A stretch of 6,039 nt of DNA from Pseudomonadota bacterium (GTDB taxonomy: Bacteria > Desulfobacterota > DSM-4660 > Desulfatiglandales > B25-G16), in the NCBI GenBank assembly GCA_015223015.1, contig JADFWK010000003.1, positions 1-6,039 on the forward strand, read 5' to 3'. The position numbers and the translations under genes are program-made. Under the pieces are notes generated by a model that saw nothing but the letters and a program-made list of their open reading frames with translations, had not been told where the DNA came from and searched no databases. This document shows, piece by piece, positions 1 to 5,865 of the stretch (positions are counted from its first letter, which is position 1; each line of letters begins with the position of its first letter).

Positions 1-15
1 ATAACATGGCCCCTT

Positions 16-100
16 ACTGGGTCGATTCAAAATGGTTTATTGCGCCCTAAGCCTTAGAATCATAGGCTCCATCGATATAAACCATTTTGAAACTCCCACT
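16..100. repeat. imperfect inverted repeat upstream of the EF-Tu-like gene
   Basis: Positions 26-40 (TTCAAAATGGTTTAT) are perfectly complementary to 77-91, and the match continues imperfectly outward to about 16 and 100 through a shared TGGG/CCCA block. A short inner stem (AGCCT 50-54 with AGGCT 64-68) lies in the loop, so the whole could fold as a long interrupted hairpin. No T-run follows either arm, so it does not look like a classic intrinsic terminator. It could be the degraded end-to-end remnant of a small inverted-repeat element, or a structured trailer of a gene to the left. The repeat is visible directly; its nature is unknown. Confidence 0.5.
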
Positions 101-164
101 AATCCAAAAAAAAGACACCCATACCCTGGACTTTGACGTTGCCCTGACTTGGGAAGTGGTTTTC

Positions 165-193
165 TTGACAGACCAAGAAATTGCTGGTATAAA
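165..193 (+). promoter_or_regulatory. sigma-70 type promoter of the EF-Tu-like gene
   Basis: A perfect -35 box TTGACA (165-170) is separated by exactly 17 nt from a -10 box TATAAA (188-193, five of six to TATAAT). The predicted transcript would start near 200, giving a leader of about 28 nt that still contains the GGAGG site. Box quality, spacing and position agree with the start codon chosen at 228, so this is the best promoter in the window. Confidence 0.75.
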
Positions 194-215
194 AACCCAC
201 AGAATGTCTACATAT

Positions 216-220
216 GGAGG
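216..220 (+). promoter_or_regulatory. ribosome binding site deciding the start at 228
   Basis: GGAGG lies 7 nt before the ATG at 228. It decides the start: the reading frame is open back to an ATG at 87, but that codon lies upstream of the promoter, so the longer product would not be made from this transcript. Confidence 0.75.
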
Positions 221-227
221 TCTTACT

Positions 228-485
228 ATGCCTGAGGAAGAAGTTGGTGTGATTGTTAAATTCTTTGCCAAACCAAGCGTGGCTGCCATTGAGGTTACAA
301 AGGGATCTATCAAAACAGGTGATACCTTAATGTATAAGGGCCACACCACAGACTTTACCGAAGAGGTAAAGAGCATGGAAGTGGATAACCAACCGGTTGA
401 TGAAGCCAAACCTGGTGATATGATCGGTGTCAAGGTTGGGGAAAGGGTACGAGAAAAGGATATAGTTTTTAAGGTTGTGGACTGA
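228..485 (+). CDS. small EF-Tu domain 2-like protein (translation elongation factor-like)
   Basis: The product is 85 residues starting MPEEEVGVIV. The core has the look of the beta-barrel domain 2 of translational GTPases: an opening beta strand (VGVIVKFFAKPSVAAIEV, about 6-23), the turn GSIKTGDTLMYKG (26-38) typical of these barrels, then VKSMEVDN (47-54), EAKPGDMIGVKV (59-70) and a closing VREKDIVFKVV. There is no GTPase domain, no Walker A motif and no tRNA-binding domain 3, so it is a single free-standing barrel rather than a broken EF-Tu. Similar short stand-alone proteins are known, and the same fold occurs at the C-terminus of U32-family peptidases; their roles are not well established. 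The reading frame is open upstream to 87, but the promoter at 165-193 and the GGAGG at 216-220 support the start at 228. It is probably monocistronic, since the next gene is on the opposite strand 12 bp away. A nucleic-acid or ribosome-related role is only a guess from the fold. Confidence 0.8.
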   Translation: MPEEEVGVIVKFFAKPSVAAIEVTKGSIKTGDTLMYKGHTTDFTEEVKSMEVDNQPVDEAKPGDMIGVKVGERVREKDIVFKVVD

Positions 486-497
486 GATAGAATCCTC

Positions 498-869
498 TTA
501 AACAGCAGAATTCAGATCAAAGCCGCATCTCACACAGAAATCTTCTTTTTTCTGTTTAAAACCGCAGTTGGGGCAGACCACGAAATCCTGGCGGGGAGAG
601 GCGATTCTTTTTTTAGTGGGAGACCGAGTCTCGGGAAATTCCCCTGTCTCTTGAATATTCACTAACCCGCCGGCATTAATGATGGCATCGGCATATTTCC
701 GGGCATCGGCCAACCGTAAATCCCTTTTCAGCACAACCGGTGTGTTCTTTATATACTTATCCAGGTCAGTGTAAGATACCCCGAGTTTGACCATATTATT
801 CCTAAAGGCCTCCTCATCATTCATAACACCCAAAAACACTACCCTGTATTGCTTGGCCACTCTTCCCAC
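498..869 (-). CDS. zinc-ribbon protein with small N-terminal alpha/beta module, function unknown
   Basis: The product is 123 residues with a GTG start at 867-869; an in-frame stop two codons upstream (873-875) rules out anything longer. A second GTG at 858-860 is a possible alternative, and neither start has a well-spaced Shine-Dalgarno (GAAGG lies 16 nt before the first). Residues about 7-73 form a compact module beginning YRVVFLGVMNDEE and containing VVLKRDLRLADARKYADAIINAGG. This resembles the small alpha/beta module, similar in pattern to the L7/L12 C-terminal fold, seen at the N-terminus of several uncharacterised proteobacterial proteins. A linker rich in K, R, S and P (about 80-94) leads to a C-terminal zinc ribbon with two CxxC knuckles, C99-x2-C102 and C112-x2-C115. 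No signal peptide or membrane segment is visible, so it should be cytoplasmic. The function is not recognised; the architecture suggests an adaptor or nucleic-acid or protein binding role, which is inference. It converges on the EF-Tu-like gene and is divergent from phoH. Confidence 0.8.
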   Translation of the reverse strand: MGRVAKQYRVVFLGVMNDEEAFRNNMVKLGVSYTDLDKYIKNTPVVLKRDLRLADARKYADAIINAGGLVNIQETGEFPETRSPTKKRIASPRQDFVVCPNCGFKQKKEDFCVRCGFDLNSAV

Positions 870-910
870 TGATTATTTGTTAATACCTTCAGAAATTGAC
901 ATCACTGTTG

Positions 911-938
911 ATTTAAGGCCAGATTAGTTTCATGTCAA
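911..938 (-). promoter_or_regulatory. candidate promoter of the zinc-ribbon gene
   Basis: Read on the minus strand, a perfect TTGACA (938-933) is followed after 16 nt by TTAAAT (916-911, four of six to TATAAT). Transcription would start near 904, about 35 nt before the GTG at 869. The -35 is strong and the -10 mediocre, so this is a prediction only. Confidence 0.45.
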
Positions 939-967
939 GACAAAAACGGGATAGGCTTGGCATTGTT

Positions 968-996
968 TTGCTTGCATAGGATTACTTTCGTATGAT
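968..996 (+). promoter_or_regulatory. candidate promoter of the phoH operon
   Basis: TTGCTT (968-973) is followed after 17 nt by TATGAT (991-996, five of six to TATAAT); an overlapping GATAAT (994-999) gives an alternative -10 with TTGCAT (972-977) at 16 nt. The predicted leader to the TTG start at 1061 is about 58 nt. The decamer TTTGCTTGYA occurs at 967-976 and again at 1008-1017, on either side of the -10, and could be a repeated binding site. The -35 match is weak. Confidence 0.4.
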
Positions 997-1060
997 AATA
1001 AGAGCAGTTTGCTTGTACTATCAATCATAAGAAAAAAATCTGTAAGGAAATAAACAACCG

Positions 1061-2041
1061 TTGTCCGAGCTACCACATAATAGAGAGGATGTCGAAACCA
1101 AAAGGGTCACCTTCGATAATAATGAATTAGTCAGAAGTCTCTATGGAGAGAGGAATAACAATCTCCGGTTGATAGAAAAAACTCTTGGCATAACAATCAA
1201 CATCAGGGGAAATGATCTCACTCTACAAGGTTCTCTTTCAGAGCTCGAGATGGCCGAGAATCTGTTGAACCAGCTCTATGGATTGCTCAGAGAAGGATAC
1301 CCTATTTACGACAGAGATGTTGACTATTCCCTGCGAATCCTTGCCAGTAACCATAAGGCAGAACTGAAACCAATCTTTTTAGATAGAGTATACATTCCAT
1401 CAAAAAAAAGGACAATAACGCCCAAGAGTATCAACCAGAAGAATTATATCGACAGCATTCGAAAATACGATATTGTATTTGGTATAGGACCAGCTGGCAC
1501 GGGAAAGACATATCTTGCCATGGCAATGGCCATATCATCCTTGATGAAAAAGGAGGTAAATAGGGTAGTCTTAGCACGACCTGCGGTGGAAGCTGGTGAG
1601 AAATTAGGTTTCCTGCCTGGAGATCTCTACGAAAAGGTGAATCCTTATCTGAGACCACTGTATGATGCACTTCATGACATTATGGATTTTGAGAGTGCCT
1701 CCCGCTTTATTCAAACCGGAATCATAGAGGTAGCACCTCTGGCCTTTATGAGAGGCAGAACACTTAATGACTCATTTGTGATATTAGACGAAGCTCAGAA
1801 CGCTACACCTGAACAGATGAAAATGTTCCTGACCCGCCTTGGCTTTAGCTCCAAAACCGTTATAACGGGAGATATTACCCAGACAGACCTTCCTGAAGGA
1901 AAGGCTTCAGGCCTTATACAGGCCAGGGATATCCTGGCCCACATACCTGGCATAAAGATTGTCTATTTTGGCAGGGAAGATGTTGTCAGACATCCATTGG
2001 TGCAAGAAATTATAGATGCTTATGAAAGAATAGAAGACTGA
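1061..2041 (+). CDS. phoH: PhoH-like ATPase (YbeZ type, KH-like domain plus P-loop)
   Basis: The product is 326 residues, the usual length for the family. Residues about 15-75 form the KH-like N-terminal region (VTFDNNELVRSLYGE, then EKTLGITINIRGNDLTLQG). The PhoH ATPase domain follows: after the TPKSINQKNYIDSI lead-in come Walker A GPAGTGKT (143-150), the family block RPAVEAGEKLGFLPGD (173-188), Walker B VILDEAQN (240-247), ITGDITQTDLP (268-278) and the C-terminal RHPLV (310-314). All expected nucleotide-binding residues are present. Homologues with a KH region next to ybeY (E. coli YbeZ, B. subtilis PhoH) are cytoplasmic ATPases that bind RNA and work with YbeY in rRNA handling; phosphate-starvation control is known for E. 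coli PhoH itself and should not be assumed here. The start is TTG, because a stop (TAA, 1043-1045) closes the frame upstream and the next in-frame ATG is beyond residue 60, inside the domain. AAGGA (1044-1048) lies 12 nt before it, longer than ideal. It is the first gene of the operon and its stop is 4 nt before the next start. Confidence 0.95.
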   Translation: MSELPHNREDVETKRVTFDNNELVRSLYGERNNNLRLIEKTLGITINIRGNDLTLQGSLSELEMAENLLNQLYGLLREGYPIYDRDVDYSLRILASNHKAELKPIFLDRVYIPSKKRTITPKSINQKNYIDSIRKYDIVFGIGPAGTGKTYLAMAMAISSLMKKEVNRVVLARPAVEAGEKLGFLPGDLYEKVNPYLRPLYDALHDIMDFESASRFIQTGIIEVAPLAFMRGRTLNDSFVILDEAQNATPEQMKMFLTRLGFSSKTVITGDITQTDLPEGKASGLIQARDILAHIPGIKIVYFGREDVVRHPLVQEIIDAYERIED

Positions 2042-2045
2042 TCTC

Positions 2046-4484
2046 ATGCCCGAGAAAAACAAAAAACTAGCGCCAGTCAAGAGCAAAAAGTTGGAAAGGG
2101 AAATCACCTCGCCCTTAAAATGGATAGGAACACGCCTCGGTCTGGCAAACCCCAAGATTCAAACATGGGTTTATCTGATCATTTTGAGTGGCACCATTTC
2201 CCTCCTGCTCTTCCCCAATACACTGATGTTATCCAAAGAAAACTATTCTCTCGGTGATGTAGCTCGTAAGGATATCAAGGCGCCCCGTGATTTCCTTGTG
2301 GAAGATAAGGAATTAACCAAACAAAGGAAAGATGAGGCAATAAAATCATCTCTTTTTGTCTATGACTTCGACAGGTCAGCGGCATACACGAGCAAAAGGA
2401 TCAAGGAATCCTTCACTTACGGCAGAGAAGAATTAGAACTTATTCAGTCAGCTGAGTTGGAGTCAGCCCTGCGCTCAGAAAAACGCAGGCAATTACGAGA
2501 GACATTTTTCGAACTTTCAGGAATCACCGCCGACCCCGCTCTCTTTGACCAGCTCATGAAAAATGGGTTTTCTCCCCAGATAGAGAACACGGTGCTGACT
2601 GCAGCAAATCGAATCTTTCAGAAAGGGGTTGTAGGAGACAACACTGTTTTGATGAGCCAGAAGGGAAAAGGGATAATTCTCAGGGATATTGATACCCAAA
2701 CAGAGCTCAAGGTAGATGATCTTGATCGTTTCTATGATCCTGAGAGTGCCCGCCAACACATCAGTCAGATAATAGACCAAAGCCTAACTGAGGAAACCGG
2801 ATCAGACACTGCTGCAAGTATCGGTCGGTTTGGGCAATTGCTTGTTAGGCCTAACATAACCTTCAACAAACGGGAGACAGAGCTCCAAAAAGAGGAGGCC
2901 AAAAATTCGGTAAAACCTATCTATTTCCAAGTTAAAAAGGGTGAGATGATTGTCAGGGAGGGAGAAAAAATAAACCCAACGCACCTCTTGAAACTAGAGA
3001 CCCAGGCCCAATTAACCAGAAACACCCTTATCCCAGGGATGGCCCTTAGCACGACACTCATGATTGGGATCATGTTGGCCTTGAGTTACCTAGTAGTGCT
3101 CAAGAGGCCCAACGTCTTCAAAGAAAATACCAGAAACCTGACCTTCCTGAGTGCAGCCCTCCTGTTCATGTTTTTGGTTGTGCTCTTGTACAATGTAGTG
3201 GCTGAAGAGGTAGCCCGGGGTTTCCCTTTTTTCACTGCTCAAGTTCTTCTCTTTGCCTTGCCAATCTCTTTGGGGGCCATCTTGATCTGCATATTTCTGG
3301 GTCTGGATGTGGCAATCGCCTTCTCATTGATCATCTCTATTCTGGCTTCCATTGCGCTAGAGGGGAAGGTGGAGTTTCTCATTTACTTCCTCTTAGGATC
3401 TCTTCTGGCAGCATACGGGGTAAGAGATTGCAGAGAAAGAATGGTATTGATAAAAACGGGCATGAGAGTTGGTCTTTTGAATATGGTCCTTGCCCTTTTG
3501 ATTCAGGCCCTGCACGGAAATCTTTATTCTACAACCAGCGCCCTTTCCATCATCGCCGGTTTCCTGGGAGGTGCCTTGGCAGGTGTTATCGCCACCGGCT
3601 TCTTGCCCTTGATAGAGATGGCCTTTGGTTTTACAACAGATATCAAACTCCTTGAACTGTCTAGCCTGGATCAGCCGATCCTCAAAGATCTCATGGTTAA
3701 TGCCCCCGGCACATATCATCACAGTGTTGTTGTGAGCACCATGGTTGAGGCAACAGCTGAAAGTATACATGCAAATCCCCTCCTGGCAAAGGTGAGTGCC
3801 TATTACCACGACATAGGCAAGATCAAGAAACCACTCTACTTTGTGGAAAACCAAGCGAGAGGTGAAAACAGGCATGAGAAACTTGCACCGTCGATGAGTA
3901 GTCTTATTCTCATCTCCCATGTCAAAGATGGGGTAGAGCTTGCAAAACAGCAAAGGCTTGGAAAAGAGATAATAGATACTATCGAGCAACACCACGGTAC
4001 GGGTCTCATCTCCTATTTCTATGAGAAGGCCAAGGATCAGAGTGGGAAAAAGGGAGGTAGATCGTCTCCCGTAAAAGAGCAAGATTTCAGGTATCCTGGC
4101 CCTAGACCTCAGACCAAAGAAGTGGCACTCGTATTACTGGCAGATGCAGTCGAGGCCGCATCCAGGACCCTCGTAGATCCTACCCCTGCACGGATTCAGG
4201 GAATGGTGCAGAAGATCATGAATGGTGTGTTCTCAGACGGACAGCTTGATGAGTGCGAGTTGACATTAAAGGACCTAAACCAAATCGCCAAAAGCTTTAC
4301 CAAGACCTTGAGCGGTATCTTTCACAGCCGGATTGAGTATCCAGAACCAATAATCAAAGGTGAAGCAGGTCAAAATAGAGAAAATGGAGATTCAAATAAC
4401 GTGCCGCCATCCCATGAAAAACGTAGATCCCGTAAGGGTAAGAATGAAGCTAACGAGGATCTTAAAAGACTTGGGATGCCGTGA
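2046..4484 (+). CDS. PgpH/YqfF-type 7TM-HD membrane phosphodiesterase (probable c-di-AMP hydrolase)
   Basis: The product is 812 residues with full family architecture. An N-terminal basic stretch and one membrane anchor (about 41-62) come first, then a large extracytoplasmic 7TMR-HDED-like domain (about 63-325) that ends in the typical PNITFNKRET and VKKGEMIVREGEKI motifs (269-309). Seven membrane helices follow (about 328-351, 364-385, 395-417, 421-437, 442-458, 471-489, 497-525), then a cytoplasmic HD hydrolase domain. Metal ligands are all visible: H558/H559 in TYHHS, H588-D589 in YYHDIGK, H625, H649-H650 in QHHGT and D700 in LADAVEAASR. In Listeria PgpH this domain binds two metals and cleaves c-di-AMP to pApA; the same substrate here is inferred from the family. 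Relatives usually end near the RIEYPEP motif (762-768), but this protein runs on for about 44 charged, low-complexity residues that overlap ybeY in another frame. The ATG is 4 nt after the phoH stop with only a weak purine-rich site before it, so translation is probably coupled. Gene order phoH - this gene - ybeY matches Bacillus (yqfE-yqfF-yqfG). Confidence 0.93.
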   Translation: MPEKNKKLAPVKSKKLEREITSPLKWIGTRLGLANPKIQTWVYLIILSGTISLLLFPNTLMLSKENYSLGDVARKDIKAPRDFLVEDKELTKQRKDEAIKSSLFVYDFDRSAAYTSKRIKESFTYGREELELIQSAELESALRSEKRRQLRETFFELSGITADPALFDQLMKNGFSPQIENTVLTAANRIFQKGVVGDNTVLMSQKGKGIILRDIDTQTELKVDDLDRFYDPESARQHISQIIDQSLTEETGSDTAASIGRFGQLLVRPNITFNKRETELQKEEAKNSVKPIYFQVKKGEMIVREGEKINPTHLLKLETQAQLTRNTLIPGMALSTTLMIGIMLALSYLVVLKRPNVFKENTRNLTFLSAALLFMFLVVLLYNVVAEEVARGFPFFTAQVLLFALPISLGAILICIFLGLDVAIAFSLIISILASIALEGKVEFLIYFLLGSLLAAYGVRDCRERMVLIKTGMRVGLLNMVLALLIQALHGNLYSTTSALSIIAGFLGGALAGVIATGFLPLIEMAFGFTTDIKLLELSSLDQPILKDLMVNAPGTYHHSVVVSTMVEATAESIHANPLLAKVSAYYHDIGKIKKPLYFVENQARGENRHEKLAPSMSSLILISHVKDGVELAKQQRLGKEIIDTIEQHHGTGLISYFYEKAKDQSGKKGGRSSPVKEQDFRYPGPRPQTKEVALVLLADAVEAASRTLVDPTPARIQGMVQKIMNGVFSDGQLDECELTLKDLNQIAKSFTKTLSGIFHSRIEYPEPIIKGEAGQNRENGDSNNVPPSHEKRRSRKGKNEANEDLKRLGMP

Positions 4485-4818
4485 CGGTGAACTGAGTTTA
4501 CTTTTTACCGATGATAAACATATAGCAGAGCTCAACTACTGTTTTCTCAAGAGAGAGGGTCCCACCAATGTTCTTGCCTTTCCCATGAGAGACAGCGACG
4601 ATATGGGGCTTGACATACCAATGCTGGGAGATATTGTTATATCCCTCGATGCTGCTATGAGAGACGCAAAGAGCCTTGGCGAGACCCTTGATAAGACTAT
4701 TAACAGGCTCTTAGTTCACGGTCTTTTGCACCTTTTCGGCTATGACCACGAAAAGTCAGACGAAGAAGCCCGGCGGATGGATGAAGAGACAGATCGGATT
4801 TTGCCGCTCATGGACTAG
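4384..4818 (+). CDS. ybeY: endoribonuclease / rRNA maturation factor YbeY
   Basis: The product is 144 residues from the ATG at 4384 (MEIQITCRHPMKNVD). The family zinc site is complete: HGLLHLFGYDH gives H112, H116 and H122, the H-x3-H-x5-H motif. The upstream hallmarks are also present: the TNVLAFP strand (61-67, usually TDVLSFP) and the LGDIVIS segment (81-87). YbeY is a small cytoplasmic metalloprotein needed for 16S rRNA 3'-end maturation and late 30S quality control, and its usual partner PhoH/YbeZ is encoded two genes upstream. The frame is also open to a GTG at 4360, which would add eight residues, but that codon has AAAGG directly abutting it with no spacer, and the family normally begins at the first beta strand, so 4384 is preferred. 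Even with this shorter form the gene overlaps the phosphodiesterase gene by 101 nt in a different frame. No strong ribosome binding site is visible, so translational coupling is likely. Confidence 0.94.
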   Translation: MEIQITCRHPMKNVDPVRVRMKLTRILKDLGCRDGELSLLFTDDKHIAELNYCFLKREGPTNVLAFPMRDSDDMGLDIPMLGDIVISLDAAMRDAKSLGETLDKTINRLLVHGLLHLFGYDHEKSDEEARRMDEETDRILPLMD

Positions 4819-4886
4819 GTGACAAGGAAATGTCGAATACCAAAGTTGATGAACTCGTAAAAAGTTGAATTTTCCCATTTATCTGG

Positions 4887-4906
4887 ATTCCCGCCTATGT
4901 GGGAAT
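4887..4906. repeat. left inner hairpin of the nested element
   Basis: ATTCCCGC pairs with GTGGGAAT (one G-U pair) around a 4-nt loop. It is the inverted partner of the hairpin at 4948-4967. The two differ at both sides of a T-A/A-T pair, so pairing is kept. Confidence 0.7.
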
Positions 4907-4947
4907 GACAATAAAGAACTTAATATCAAGCAGATACAATAGCCGTC

Positions 4948-4967
4948 ATACCCGCGAAGGCGGGTAT
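4948..4967. repeat. right inner hairpin of the nested element
   Basis: ATACCCGC pairs perfectly with GCGGGTAT around the 4-nt loop GAAG, giving a stable 8-bp GC-rich stem. The adjoining GTC and CCAG bases match the mirror image of the left copy. Confidence 0.75.
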
Positions 4968-5025
4968 CCAGGCGTTAAAATGACTTTTTACGATTTCATG
5001 AACACTGAACCGTGAAATATTAGAT

Positions 5026-5031
5026 GAGGAG
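5026..5031 (+). promoter_or_regulatory. ribosome binding site of pdxJ
   Basis: GAGGAG lies 9 nt before the ATG at 5041, an almost ideal arrangement. It is stronger than the sites before the three upstream operon genes, so pdxJ can be translated independently. No convincing promoter boxes are visible between the repeat element and this site. Confidence 0.7.
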
Positions 5032-5040
5032 TGAATAAGA

Positions 5041-5760
5041 ATGGCCATTTTATCTGTTAATGTTGATCACGTTGCAACAATCCGTGAAGCCAGGGGAATC
5101 GATGAGCCTGATCCCGTTTTGGCTGCTGGTATAGCTGAGTTAGCTGGCGCTGAAGGGATCATCTGTCATCTGAGAGAAGATCGGCGACACATTCAGGACC
5201 GCGACCTGAGTCTCCTTAGAAAAACCGTCAAAACCATATTGAATCTGGAAATGGCTGCAGTTAAAGAGTTGGTGGATATCGCCCTTACCGTTAAGCCGGA
5301 TATGGTAACCCTCGTGCCAGAGAAACGGGAAGAGTTGACCACTGAGGGTGGCCTCGATGTTATCCGCAATAAAGAGGAATATGAAAGAGTGACCGGCACC
5401 TTAAAGGAGGCAGGTATCTCTGTCAGTTTTTTTATTGATCCGAACCATGATCAAATCCAGGAGTCCTTCAATGCAGGGGCAGACATAATCGAGATCCACA
5501 CAGGGCATTACAGTGACGCAAAATCAGAACCAGAGATACTTAAGGAATTTGAAAAAATCTCTCAGGCAGCAAAGGTTGCAAAGAAACTCAAACTCAGAGT
5601 ACATGCCGGACATGGCCTTAATTACGTTAATGTAAAAAGATTTTCATCTATCCCTGAAATAGAGGAATACAGCATTGGTCACAGTATCATTGCCAGGGCG
5701 GTGATGGTAGGGATGGATCAGGCCACTCGTGAAATGATTAGACTGGTATCCCCATTTTAG
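5041..5760 (+). CDS. pdxJ: pyridoxine 5'-phosphate synthase PdxJ
   Basis: The product is 239 residues, the normal length, and is complete. PdxJ condenses 3-amino-2-oxopropyl phosphate with 1-deoxy-D-xylulose 5-phosphate to form pyridoxine 5'-phosphate, the last ring-forming step of the DXP-dependent vitamin B6 pathway, in the cytoplasm as a TIM-barrel oligomer. Family signatures run in order: LSVNVDHVATIREARG (4-19), CHLREDRRHIQDRD (42-55), LNLEMA (67-72), VTLVPEKREELTTEGG (89-104), FFIDPNHDQI (130-139), ADIIEIHTGHY (147-157), HAGHGLNY (188-195) and the phosphate-binding end SIGHSIIARAVMVGM (211-225). Catalytic residues matching E. coli H45, E72 and H193 are H43, E70 and H191. The ATG has a good GAGGAG site before it. 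pdxJ is commonly followed by acpS, but no acpS is seen before the window ends 279 bp later. It is separated from ybeY by a palindromic element, so it may belong to the same transcript or be partly insulated from it. Confidence 0.97.
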   Translation: MAILSVNVDHVATIREARGIDEPDPVLAAGIAELAGAEGIICHLREDRRHIQDRDLSLLRKTVKTILNLEMAAVKELVDIALTVKPDMVTLVPEKREELTTEGGLDVIRNKEEYERVTGTLKEAGISVSFFIDPNHDQIQESFNAGADIIEIHTGHYSDAKSEPEILKEFEKISQAAKVAKKLKLRVHAGHGLNYVNVKRFSSIPEIEEYSIGHSIIARAVMVGMDQATREMIRLVSPF

Positions 5761-5770
5761 GTGATATCAC
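5761..5770. other. perfect 10-bp palindrome directly after the pdxJ stop
   Basis: GTGATATCAC starts on the base after the TAG of pdxJ. It is self-complementary with no loop, so it is more like a protein-binding or chance site than an RNA hairpin. Only its symmetry can be supported. Confidence 0.3.
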
Positions 5771-5790
5771 TCGTCCGTTGTCAGCATCTG

Positions 5791-5813
5791 ACTCCAAAGC
5801 TTCGCTTCGGAGT
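5791..5813. repeat. hairpin 1 downstream of pdxJ
   Basis: ACTCCAAAGC pairs with GCTTCGGAGT across a 3-nt loop TTC, with one A-C mismatch at the sixth pair. It lies 30 nt after the pdxJ stop. No T-run follows, so it would be a weak terminator at best; stabilising the mRNA 3' end is another possibility. Confidence 0.5.
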
Positions 5814-5865
5814 TATTCATGAAAGAAACTCTAGTTTATCTTCCTTAATCTATTAGACAGGATTA

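Larger units (their letters stand above)
4845..5003. repeat. 159-bp nested inverted-repeat element (MITE/BIME-like) between ybeY and pdxJ
   Basis: The outer arms 4845-4865 and 4983-5003 are inverted copies of each other with 19 of 21 positions matching (core TCGTAAAAAGT). Inside them, 4883-4909 and 4945-4971 form a second inverted pair with 22 of 27 matches, and each inner copy is itself a hairpin: ATTCCCGC/GTGGGAAT around 4887-4906 and ATACCCGC/GCGGGTAT around 4948-4967. The spacer 4910-4944 is AT-rich. There is no transposase and no obvious target duplication at the flanks. The inner core resembles the GTCATTCCCGCG...GGGAATCCAG class of palindromic repeats common between genes in many proteobacteria. 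It fills most of the gap between ybeY and pdxJ and may act as an RNA structure at the junction, but neither hairpin is followed by a T-run. Confidence 0.8.

Noticed and set aside
87..227. N-terminal extension of the EF-Tu-like gene back to the ATG at 87
   Set aside because: The promoter at 165-193 and the GGAGG site at 216-220 lie inside this stretch, the added 47 residues do not fit the barrel fold, and the codon at 87 lies in the inverted-repeat arm without a ribosome binding site.
957..971. Possible sigma-54 promoter (TTGGCA ... TTGC) upstream of phoH
   Set aside because: The GG and GC elements are one base too close for the strict spacing sigma-54 requires, so a sigma-70 type site slightly downstream is preferred.
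3393..4082. Long open frame on the minus strand (229 codons) inside the HD phosphodiesterase gene
   Set aside because: It is wholly antisense to conserved membrane and HD-domain coding sequence, shows no recognisable domain, and its composition is what a shadow frame gives.
4830..4868. Twelve-codon open frame (MSNTKVDELVKS) just after ybeY
   Set aside because: AAGGA is only 1 nt from the ATG, the frame ends within the left arm of the repeat element, and nothing supports a real peptide; at most it is a remnant of something interrupted by the element.
4845..5003. CRISPR array or riboswitch before pdxJ
   Set aside because: The repeats are inverted rather than direct and are not regularly spaced with unique spacers. 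The structure is nested palindromes, and I see no known riboswitch core such as a conserved aptamer pattern.
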